From Protonemura montana (lineage: Eukaryota; Arthropoda; Insecta; Plecoptera; Nemouridae): a DNA stretch of 64,000 nucleotides. Positions 35,531 to 46,336 of this stretch are shown here, piece after piece (the first letter of the stretch is position 1; the number at the start of each line of letters is the position of its first letter). The position numbers and the translations under genes were made by a program. The stretch covers positions 6,886,001-6,950,000 of the forward strand of contig OX387611.1 of the NCBI GenBank assembly GCA_947568835.1. The letters run 5' to 3'. The notes beneath the pieces are model-generated. The model saw nothing but the letters and a program-made list of their open reading frames with translations, made no database searches and was not told the origin of the DNA.

Positions 35531-35654
35531 ATGTAAAACACTTGGCAAGAAATTAGTTATCGCCCGCCTGAACATTTGACAGCCTCAAAAATATACATTC
35601 TGCTTAAAAAAATATCAATTCCACAAATAAGGGGTCCCGAGTGGATTCAAGAAG

Positions 35655-38600
35655 ATGTTCAAGAAGTTTTGCGAATTTCGAAACATCTACCAACAGCTTA
35701 GATCTTTTCTCTCTGAGAAGTTATTTCAGTTTAAAACTTTTACTTCTGAAGAAGACAGTTACGTCTATTTCTACAGATGGATTCTTTTTCAGCAAGGTGA
35801 GTAGCAACGATGAGATTAGTTTTGATTTTCAATTGCGCGTTTAGGGTTAAGGTTAGACAAAAAAGTGACAAGCTGAATTTTTCAATAGATGTTCAACTTT
35901 CGGGTAAAATTTAAAAAAATTTTTAATTTAAAAAAAAAACGGGCCTCATTGTTTTTTACGCCTATTAAGGGCTATTTTTGAGGAAAACTCAAATATTTGC
36001 AAAGCTTAGAGCAAAATAAAAACAAAACTGTAGACGGCAATGTTCAATATTATAAAATGTGACACATTTTAAATGTTAAAAAACATGGACATTTTTCTGG
36101 GTTTAGGAAGATGTTCTTACCTTTTTTACAGAGTTAAATTTTTTGTCATTTGCAAAATTTGACTTAAATGTGCGACTATAATGAGCATAACGAAGAACTT
36201 TTTTATTGAAACAAAATCTCCTAAAATAGTTGATGGATTTTCACGCAATAGTTAGTGGTTTAAAGTAATGTGGTTCTGTTGGAAAATTATCTTGTCACAG
36301 GATTTTGGACAGCTCTTGACAAAGCCACTAAAACTAACATCGAATCTAATTACAAATTAATAGATATTTCGATGATAGATAGATTTTCGATGGTCAATTT
36401 ATGCATTTTCGTGCAATTTTTTATGTTGAAATGCAAAACGGTGCAATTAAGATATTGTTTTCCCTCAGGATTTTGGCCAGCTCTTGAAAGGGAAAACAAA
36501 ACGCTTTCATCAAGAATTCGCTACTGGAATGCCCACTTTTCCCTTGCATTTTGGGGGTACGTGACCCTAATAGGATTCCCAATGGCCGCCTACACCTCTG
36601 CTGGGAAGTCGTTTTTGGTCCAGATGGAACAAATCATCTATACGTTAATCACAGCTGCAGCTGTCGCCATGATCGGCAGCTTAATCTACCAAAGCGACCT
36701 CTTTCAAGGAACGGTCGAAACTTATGAAGCTATGAAGAAGAGCGCAAGACTTTTACCAAAGCAGTCGCACGCCAACCTTGGGTTAAGAAAGAAAACATGC
36801 GACGCAATCTTCTACTTGTCCTTAGGAACTTGTCTAATAATAATATTTATACCAATATTTGCGCTACCTTTTCTGATTCCAAGGAAATCATTCTTGTTGC
36901 GGTACGTAACATTAGCAACACACTATGATATTTTTTGTTCTAGTTCAACAAAAATATTCTTAATCAAAAGATAAAAAAATGCCGGACAAATAAAATTGCA
37001 AGTTCCGGTCCTCTTGCTTAGGTTTTTTGTTTAACTTAAAAGTGGCTTAATACGACGCACTGTTTTGTCAACGGACTTTCTTTGATTAAAGAAGAGAAAA
37101 TCCGACAACGGCGCGTTATCTAGTTAGGTCTAGTAGAATCAAAAATACCTCTGGAAGCACCCTCCCAAAGGACTTGGAAAAATAATTATTAAAAATACCA
37201 GTTTTTATGGGAGCACCAAAGTTAAGCAACACTTTGATGGGTATTGGACTTCCAGTATTGACACAGTAATGGACTGTCAGAATCTTACATATGAACAGTT
37301 ATTTTCGCAAGAGAGGTTGTTGGATTGAAATTTGGTACAGCAACTTGATTTCCCTTGCCTATGAACCCTGTGTGGAAGAATTCTGCTGTTCGCGTTGTAC
37401 CGTCCTTCGGAAAAAAAGTTGAACCAGCGGTCCCCTCGGTTATTCTCGACAGGAGTTGGCTACGTGTGGGCACCGCGTTTCCTCTCCTTCCTTATACGCT
37501 AACCTTATTTTATCATAATCTTCATCACTCGTTCACTGACGCCATTTTATCAGTGCCACAGGGGCCGGTGTCAAAACAGCGCGTCGTTAAGTTCCACTAA
37601 TCATTAAATCTAAAGAGTATTAACCCAATGCAAGTAGAAACGTTGTGTCTATCATTCCGGAATTACTAATACCTCTCTGTTGCCACTTTTAACTCCAATG
37701 GTTTATTTTGGCAGAGCCTGGTATCCTTACAACGAAAGGGCATCGCCCTACTACGAGATCACGCTAGCAGTATGGTCAGCCTTTATTATACTAGGCTCTT
37801 CATTGGTTTGTTCCACGGCAATGCTTTTGGTGACCTTCTTGATTCAAGCATGGTCACATCTAGAACTTCTCTGTCACAACTTGACTTTGTTGAGAGAATC
37901 TGCTCTGAAAAGGATGTTTCAGACAACCTTTTCAGACTTTGGTGCATTTCGAAATCGAAAACAGCCAAATCATGATGACGTTTGTAATGAGATGGCGTGT
38001 GTATTGCGTGTTTGTGTGATTCATCATCAGGATGTCATCAGGTAACAATTGAGTGGAGATTTGCATTTTAATGACCGAACTTTTAAAACTTGTTGGTTTT
38101 TACTATGTATTTTTTCTCCTAGATTCGTTTCAATGCTCGGACCAATGTTTGACTGGATGCTATCTGAGCTGCTCTTGAGTTTTTCCATTGTGTCAGGACT
38201 CTTTATCCTTTTGATTCAGCACGTAAGTCAAATAATTTAAAAAAAAAAGGTCTCAAATGAAAAATGTCCCTAAGTAAAGAGGAATTTCTTTTCATATTAT
38301 CATCAAAAAGTTGGTAAAATTTTCGTTGTGAATTTATTATATTCTCATTCAATACTCAGCAATGGCGCTGCTGTGATGTCACAATTCTAAAATTGCCAGT
38401 ATTTTTTTTTTCATTTCAGCAATTGAACTGAGTAGAGAAACTTAGAAACCAGACAAGAGACAGAACTCAAGTGAATACACACCGAATTTTGCGGACCAAT
38501 GTACTCGTTGTAATGTTCCCCAAAAAAAAAAAATTTTTATCGACAACAAAATTAATCAACCCCCTTGAATCCTGCATTAGTAAACTTGTTATTTAACAAT

Positions 38601-41600
38601 TGTATAATTTCTTTTATATCAGCAGTAGGACCAGTCATGTAGGCAGTCTGTTTCTTGGGATGTATCATTTAAAAATATTTATTACAGAATAAATATAACA
38701 AATACAATTTAAACGTTCCCTGCTCTGAATGCAACCAAGAGCAAAGGAAAAAAAATTACGGTTTACAAAATCTGATATCTAGCATCCAGAACAGTTCGAG
38801 TTCAGGGACTAAATCTCCGTTCATCACAAAATTTTGAGAGGTTATTAGTATTCCTAATAAGAAAATAGTCTTATTTTAAGCATTTGCAATGTACATATAA
38901 CATTTAACATGTCTCTATCATTGCCGTGTCCTAATAAACACCTAACTGTCACCATTGTTTGTCTGTTGTGTAGAATGATCCCCTCAGCTTGACTGCAACT
39001 TGTCAACTGCTTGCGGTACTTTGCATTACAATCGCCCTGCTACTCACTTTATTCATTGCGGACAAGATCAGCGAACAGGTGAGCTAAGGATACCTTGGGT
39101 CATTCACCCGATTTGAAAAAAAGTTTCAACTCTGATGCCGTTTTTGATTGCCTGCCGCGGTGCGCTCCGGGTGTGCACTGGGAGCGATCTGCGTGTTCGA
39201 CTGAGCATGTGACTCTGCCCCAGTGCAACTTTCACGTGTTCGACTGGGCATGTGACTCTGCCTCAGTGCAACTTTCACGTGTTCGACTGGGCATGTGACT
39301 CTGTCCCAGTGCAACTTTCACGTGTTAGACTGGGCATGTGACTCTGTCCCAGTGCAACTTTCACGTGTTCGACTGGGCATGTGACTCTGTCCCAGTGCAA
39401 CTTTCACGTGTTCGACTGGGCATGTGACTCTGCCTCAGTGCAACTTTCACGTGTTCGACTGGGCATGTGACTCTGTCCCAGTGCAACTTTCACGTGTTAG
39501 ACTGGGCATGTGACTCTGTCCCAGTGCAACTTTCACGTGTTCGACTGGGCATGTGACTCTGTCCCAGTGCAACTTTCACGTGCTAGACTGGGCATGTGAC
39601 TCTGTCCCAGCGCAACTTTCACGTGTTCGACTGGGCATGTGACTCTGCCCCAGAGCAACTTTTACGTGTTCGACTGGGCGTGTGACTCTGCCCCAGTGCA
39701 ACTTTCACGTGTTCGACTGGGCATGTGACTCTGTCCCAGTGCAACTTTCACGTGTTCAACTGGGCATGTGACTCTGCCACAGTGCAACTTTCACGTGTTC
39801 GACTGGGCATGTGACTCTGTCCCAGTGCAACTTTCACGTGCTAGACTGGGCATGTGACTCTGTCCCAGCGCAACTTTCACGTGTTCGACTGGGCATGTGA
39901 CTTTGCCCCAGAGCAACTTTCACGTGTTCGACTGGGCACGTGACTCTGCCCCAGTGCAACTTTCACGTGTTCGACTGGGCATGTGACTCTGCCCCAGTGC
40001 AACTTTCACGTGTTCGACTGGGCATGTGACTCTGTCCCAGTGCAACTTTCACGTGTTCGACTGGGCATGTTACTCTGCCCCAGTGCAACTTTCACGTGTT
40101 CGACTGGGCATGTGACTCTGCTCCAGTGCAACTTTCACGTGTTAGACTGGCAGAGTTGCTCGCTCTCGAGTCAATTCCAGAGCACTTTTCTTTCTCAAAG
40201 AATTTCGACGATGAAATTGAAAACAATGCACTGACACCTAGTGCTCACGTGTCCGGGTTAGAGTGCTATCACTCGGAGCTGGTGCAAACCAAGTGGAAAG
40301 CATTTCGTTATTTTTCAAGTTTTATACCCGTCCTTGTGCAGGCCAGTCTCACAATTAAAATGAGTTTAAACCCCATAGAAACGTATTAGCGTTGAGTGTG
40401 CAGATTATAGGTAGAGACAGAATGTTAAGAACCCGCCACAGCTTTGATTATTTATTTCATTACTTGTATAGAGGGCAGTGTTAAACGCATCCGGGGGAGT
40501 GATACGGGACGCGGTGTGCATTTTTCCTTTCTACACATTTTCTACCGTGGCAAAAGGGGAGTGTATCACGTGGGTGTCTGGCTATATGTGACTGGCAATG
40601 TGATTTGGAACAAAACACTTTTGAATGTCTGAGCCGATTTGCAATAAAAATGTTTTGGGAATCGCTAATACCAGAGCCATTTACCTAAAAATTCATCTGA
40701 TGCTAATAATTGAATTTCGAAATTTTTTAAAGCACCGTTACATTCGGCTTCGAGACATTCAGTTTAAATGTTAGTTCTAATGTTGAAACTACCCTCTCTA
40801 GCACCAATTTACCGTGATCAACCAGCAAGGTTACTGGGCCACCTGCTCCGTCTCGCCAAACGGTCGTAATCGCCTGGCGATATTTTTATAAAACCCAGTA
40901 ATGCACCGACAAGACGAGCAAAAATATGTTGATAGGTTGCAGAGTCACCGTCCTCCATAAAGTAAAGAAATTGCAATTCGTATTTTTCTCGCAGAGCAAA
41001 ATGGTGAGGGAGTCTGCATTTTCCTGCGACTGGCTGAACGCTCCTGCAAGTCTGAAGCGTTCGTTGCGGATCATCATGTCGTTTAGCAACCAGCCGTTAG
41101 TGATCACCGTTGCTGGGGGAATCCCACTATCGTTAGTAACGGGAAGACAGGTGAGTGATCCAAAAAACGTTCAAACGCTATGCGAGCGGTGTCACATAGA
41201 AGGACAAGCGTGTAGTGAGATATTTATATTGCTTTTGAAGAGTGAGGCAGTGTGTAAAGTGGGGTACATTGAGTCCTAAAAGGGTGTGGGCAAATAACAC
41301 GATTAACTACCAATGATTTTTGGATATTCTTACGATGGTTTTAAGACTCATGTCAACTTGATTTATCCTTAGCACTAGTTTTAACTAAAACTATTTAAAA
41401 TGGGTTTTGAATGCTAAGTAAAGGACAACTCAATTTTCCGACGTTTCTTAAAATGTACTAGTTACTTCTCCAAAAGTTAGAGCAGTCCCTTGAAGAAGTA
41501 ACTAGTACGTGTTACGAAACGTTGGGACATGTAGTTGTTCTTTACTTAGTATTCAAAATCCATTTCAAACAGTTTTTGTTTGGATCTTCTTCTTTAATGC

Positions 41601-42186
41601 AATAAACCGTTGTAAAGTTTGACATATTTAATATTGTTTACTTAAGTTTTTCAAATTCAACATTATTTAATAGAAATAAAACGAAAACAAACTTTTTGAT
41701 TGTGTAATTTTATGGTTGTAAAGATATGACAGTTTCAATCTTTAGTCATTTTATCCTGGCTTGCACGCCAGAAAATATACTTTAAATATCGGTCGAATTT
41801 TGTTTTTTCACAAGAACATCATTGTATTTTATTTTATTTTATTTCCGTAACATACATGTTATTACAGTTATACTTCGTCAAACAATATAAAATTATTAAT
41901 CATCATTGAAGAATTCTTCTATGTTATAAAACTCCTTGCCCATTAGGTAAACTTTCACTCTTTTTTTTTTTAAGTTTTTGGGGCTGTCTTTGTCTCTTAG
42001 ACTGGCGGGCAGCGATTTAAATAGTTTTGCTCCCTTAAAATAGAGGCCCGATTGGTAGAGTGCCATTCTATGTGACTGGCAAGTTGGAAGTTGCCTGGAC
42101 TTAGTGCTGTGTACATGAGAGTCTTTTTGTTTCAGTTGTTCTATATAGCCTACAAATACTACAAGTTTGTGGTTGAAAGCATGTAG
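35655..42186 (+). CDS. Odorant receptor gene E (7tm_6), intact, 437 aa
   Basis: Exons: 35655-35796, 36469-36901, 37715-38041, 38123-38222, 38974-39078, 40995-41150, 42136-42186; 1314 nt, all GT-AG and phase-consistent. The protein has the odorant-receptor layout: N-terminal cytosolic part (YVYFYRWILFQQ), paired membrane segments in exon 2 (YVTLIGFPMAAYTSAG), SHLELLCHNLTLLRESALKR and CVIHHQDVIR in exon 3, membrane segments in exons 4 and 5 (LLLSFSIVSGLFILLIQH; LAVLCITIALLLTLFIADK), and the C-terminal block CDWLNAPASLKRSLRIIMSF / LVITVAGGIPLSL. The last exon ends YKYYKFVVESM. Exon 1 is 24 nt longer than in A, B and F. Introns carry a 5S SINE (intron 2), the 43-bp array (intron 5), a fold-back element and a LINE fragment (intron 6). 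A second in-frame acceptor lies before exon 2 (see findings). Function as a ligand-binding receptor subunit is inferred from family membership. Confidence 0.9.
37195..37605 (+). mobile_element. 5S-headed SINE, diverged copy in intron 2 of E
   Basis: agttaagcaacactttgatg, later gttcgcgttgtaccgtcctt and the end cagcgcgtcgttaagttcca. More diverged than the other copies, so older. Confidence 0.75.
39190..40150. repeat. 43-bp minisatellite, about 22 copies (intron 5 of E)
   Basis: Starts about 110 bases after the exon 5 donor. Unit variants (ttagactggg, tgtcccag, tgcctcag) recur in blocks. Right flank gactggcagagttgctcgct is shared with C2. Confidence 0.95.
41333..41592. mobile_element. Fold-back element in intron 6 of E
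   Basis: Shortened member of the palindromic family (loop mostly lost). The flanks tttggatattctt and tttggatcttctt look like a 13-bp target duplication. Fragment C2 has the uninterrupted sequence ttttggatcttcttctttta at about 15862-15881, so it is an empty site. Confidence 0.8.
41822..42120 (-). mobile_element. LINE 3' fragment next to exon 7 of E
   Basis: On the minus strand it codes the C-terminal end of a LINE protein (AKLFKSLPASLRDKDSPKNL, then VYLMGKEFYNIEEFF, stop) and ends with attttattttattttattt as seen on the plus strand. C2 lacks it (cattgtatttgtttcag is continuous there). It ends about 15 bases before the exon 7 acceptor. Confidence 0.75.
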
Positions 42187-42234
42187 AAAAGTTACTGCTG
42201 ACTCGCTGACCGTTCAAAAAATGGCTACGCTGCG

Positions 42235-42720
42235 ACCGTTTACATTAACCATGTAACAATTCTTCACACTGAAAATACTAAAAATACAAGAAATAAAGAA
42301 ATCAGGACATCCGAAAATGTAAAGCTCAAAATATCAAGACAAAACGCCTCATACGCGGGGGCAGCCCTCTACAACAGCCTGCCGAGGTGTCTTAAGGAAA
42401 AGTCGGGTGATAGGGATAATTTTAAAAATATGACTAAACGTTTTTTAATTGACAACTGTTTTTACGACTTAGACGAATATAGGAACAGGAAAAAATGTGA
42501 CTGTAGATATAATATAAAGTGAAGATATAATAATAATATATAAATATTATGAATAATATTATATTATTAATATATATTATAATAAATATGATAATATAAA
42601 GCGAAGGAATCTGTACATTCAACAAAACAGACGAATAGACTATACCTTGATCTAAGGAGTGTGTACCTAATAGGTATCTATGTATATTGTACAATGAAAT
42701 AAATATATTATTGAATTGAA
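42235..42720 (+). mobile_element. LINE 3' fragment downstream of E
   Basis: Plus-strand C-terminal LINE coding end (SYAGAALYNSLPRCLKEKSG, then FKNMTKRFLIDNCFYDLDEY, stop), an AT-rich 3' part and a terminal attgaattgaattt tail. C2 lacks it. It is a different element from the one at 41822 and is 5' truncated. Confidence 0.7.
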
Positions 42721-42849
42721 TTTAACTGTTTTGTTGTATTACAAAAAAATTAAAGAAAATCGTGTTAACCAGAAGAAACGCAAAAGATTCTTTGTTACTA
42801 AGGTATTACTCTTCTCAACACCTTTTTTTCCGTGTAAATATTTATAAAA

Positions 42850-44515
42850 TACATTTTTATATCTGTTAATTTTTCAGCCATTAACTAAAATCGGCAAAAA
42901 AATACTTCATTTCAGGTTTGAGAGTTTTTTATGACAAAATTTTTCCTTTTTCTTCAAACTCCTTTTCACACACCATTTTCTTCCGTACCTTTTTTTTTTA
43001 ATCCATGAAAGGAAACACATGATCTTCTGCTCGCTGACTTTTTAAAACGGGAAATCAGCATTAGTAATGGTAGTTAGTAAACGATAGGTTGGTCCTTGTG
43101 AAAAATACGGGAAGAACACGACGGTCAAAATAATCCACAAACCCACAACATGGTTTCTGCAGAAGCAACCTAAGGAAGCCACCACCACCAAGCGGTGTCC
43201 TACCTGTAATGCCATTGTTTAAATTTGTTAACGTTTATTTAGGCAAACGTAAATTGAAAACTATAGTTTCATATAGGCACATACATAATTTGCGAAAAGT
43301 TGTTTAACTTACAGTTGTGTTAGCCTTACCTTGCCACAACCTGGTGGACTCTGACTACACATTGCCAACTTTAGAATGCAAAATAAAACCAGTCTTCACC
43401 GGGGAGTTTGAAAATTAACCAGAAAATTATGACCAAACAATGCATCATGCACTTAAATTCTTTGTGGATTTATCAGTTTTTTTGCGTGAAATTAATTATA
43501 TTGAAAAATAAGAACCTAAATGCAAAACTAAAAGTCCTAATGACTTCTGCTAAATACCTACCGTACACTAGCGGATTCTAGCAATGGCTGCCAAAAAGCG
43601 GTTTGCAAGCTTGGTTTCCTGCCTAAACCTGATCAAAGTTAAAAGTAATCCAAAATATATTAATTTTAACTTTGGTTGATAAACATCTATTGTTTTTCAT
43701 TAAATATTTTGTTTTCCTAAAATTATTAAATGTTTCAACCAATTAAAAACATTATTTTGTTGCTTTTAAATCGGATAGTTAACAGTAGCATCGTGGTGTC
43801 ATGTCTTCTAGGTTGGTACAAGCACCCCAGAAAGTGGCAAACTCAAATTAATCCTAGTGTAGCATTCAACAACCCAGAGATATATTTTTTTAAACTATTT
43901 TTGACTCATGTCTACTTTATCTTACCTTGGCGGTAAGATAAAGTAGACATGAGTCAAAAAAACCATAGTTACATTAAGCCAATTCATGGGTCTCCCCACT
44001 CCGCTGCTGCCGATAGCGAGTCTGAGCGACTCGCTGGACGTAATTTGGCGCCGCGCGCCGACTTCGGTTTCATTGACACTATTTTTCTGATCGATTTTCG
44101 ATCGAGATAAGACTAAAATTTCTGAAGTCGTTGTGCTGACCCTAGCTACCAAAACTGTTTTTACTGGTGATATATTGGCATTGAAAAACGGGTGGAGTTT
44201 TATACTTATTTTAACTTCACTAAAAAATAATCGTATTTGGAATTATATAAGTAAAATGTCTGGAAACTTGTTATTCGCTCAAGATTAGTATTGTAGATGT
44301 AATACAAATTGCGAATTACTCTATTACTTCTTGACAAAACGAAGGCAACAACAAAAAGTTAGTTTTTCCGAGTTTCCCACAAATTTGCCGCAGGATAAAC
44401 GTTTTAGTATTTCATCAGTGGTTCAGCAACACGTGAGAACAAAGTCATGCAAACAAGTTTGCTTTAATGTCCGTTTGTACATTCCGTGTGAACTCCCTTG
44501 AAAGAATATGTTAAA
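42850..44515 (+). repeat. Gene E downstream flank, duplicated at 16530-17886
   Basis: Parallel to the C2 flank, including ggcgccgcgcgccgacttcg at about 44047-44066. The stretch 43280-43900 has no counterpart and holds no recognisable gene. Confidence 0.75.
43908..43965. repeat. Near-perfect short hairpin
   Basis: ttttgactcatgtctacttt atcttacc, then ggc, then ggtaagat aaagtagacatgagtcaaaa: the outer ends of the fold-back family joined almost directly. It looks like an extreme deletion product. The C2 copy (17285-17320) keeps only one side. Confidence 0.85.
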
Positions 44516-46336
44516 TACGACTGAACTGGTTTGCATGGATTGTACTTTAATATGCATGCTAATGTACTACTACACTTTACCGTAGAGCATTTTATGTTAA
44601 ACCCCATCGAGGAATAAAAAACACAAGCAGTGTATTTCTATTTTGACAGATGGCAATATAGATAACAAAAGCACTAAGGCTTATTACAATTTTATTGTAA
44701 TGAAAACCGTTGGTTGTCTGGTGCTGTCATTTGTAGGTTGAGCCTCGAGGACCCTCATCAATGTTTCAAAACTTTAAATGTGGACCTTCCATTTATTAAA
44801 GTTCATAAAGGACTTGGGGTGTGTTTTGTTGGGGTATATCGTGTTTCTCAGAATTCACTCTTGTTAAAAATGGCGTTTTTTTGTGACATAGTTTATTAAC
44901 ATTTTGTTTCTCAGTTAGCTTTAAATGCCAGTAAGAGATAGTAGATGGATGAATTTGTGTCAAATAGGTGGTAGCAATTTGTGGTGGTGTCACATTTAAC
45001 GCTTTGTGAAGATACTGGAATGCTTTTAGTCGATTTTCAAACGTTCTTTTCACAACTAGTCGTTGGCCGTTGGATCTTGGTTGCGGTGCCTGTTATAAGA
45101 AGGTAGGATAAACTGTTACATTGCTCGATTGTTGCAAATTATACATAATGGCGACCAAACTAATTGCTAATAACGGTTAGAAAAAAAAAACAGATTTAAC
45201 ATATTTGAACAGATTAATTGCCAGTCTTTTAATAGTTCGTAAAGAAGTTAAGAGTCCGTTAATTTATTTCGCTTGGCAATGTTAATAGTGTTCTCACACT
45301 ATTATATATTTTTATATTGTTGCACACTATTAATAAATAGTATATATATAACATATTAATATAATATAATCTTTATACATTATATATCTTATTATATTTA
45401 TAATATATATATATATATATACATATATTATAAATATTTATTTATTTGTATTTATACCTTTATATTATATTTGGTGGTATTATACCTTTAAAAAAATGTT
45501 GAAAGGAAAAACAATTCTCCGGCTGAAAATGATTGGCACTAACGCTAGTTTGTTTCAAAGCGTATAGCCAGAGACCGAGTCTAGTTAAAATTAATTAGAA
45601 ACATTTCCTCACTGGATGACAGTTGTCGTTTAGCATGCTTAATTATGTTTTCTTGCCCTTTTTCTAATGTCTAAGACATACACAAACTTTTCAAAGAAGA
45701 ATTGTGTTTTGCACGTTTTATGTCGTTTTCTTGACATTGGGTTTTTCACTGGCACATAAAGTAATAAGCAGAACGTAAACAATAAAAATGCATTTTTCGA
45801 TTAGAAAAACGAGTTTTCCAGCCGAAAACCGGCAATCATTCAATTTTTTTTTTAGATTAAACCCTTTTTGTGTTAATTTAGAAACTATATTATTTAAAAA
45901 CAATCGCTTTCTTGTCTGTTTGATTGTCTTGTGCACGTTTTGCTTTAAATTTCAAACTAACTTTTCGATGAGCTTGAGACGTGCAATTTTAAACATAGCC
46001 CAGAACTAGAGGAAAACATAAAAATGAGGAAAAAAAACGTGGGGCGCATAAAATATTTAATGCAGCTATCTACATGTCTTACTTTTATCTTGCAGCCCGC
46101 GGTTTTCGTTTTTAATCTTCCAGGTTTTCGGTATGGGGTAAGAGATTTGTATTGAGCTAGTAAAAATTATTGTTACTTCTTAAAAACGTGTATTAAAAAA
46201 AAACTGATGATAAAAAATGTCATTCTAGGTACTGATTGCAAGGTTTCCACTTTATTTTTGGCCAACAAGTTAAGGGTATAAAAAAAAAGCGACAAACTTG
46301 ATTGCATTGGAAAGAACGGCAAAGACTGAATCAAAT
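44516..46336. other. Intergenic between genes E and F, no gene seen
   Basis: Very AT-rich, with a tata-type stretch at 45295-45480. Short frames on both strands have no motif or paralog support. An upstream in-frame ATG at 46298 would add 13 residues to gene F. Confidence 0.5.
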
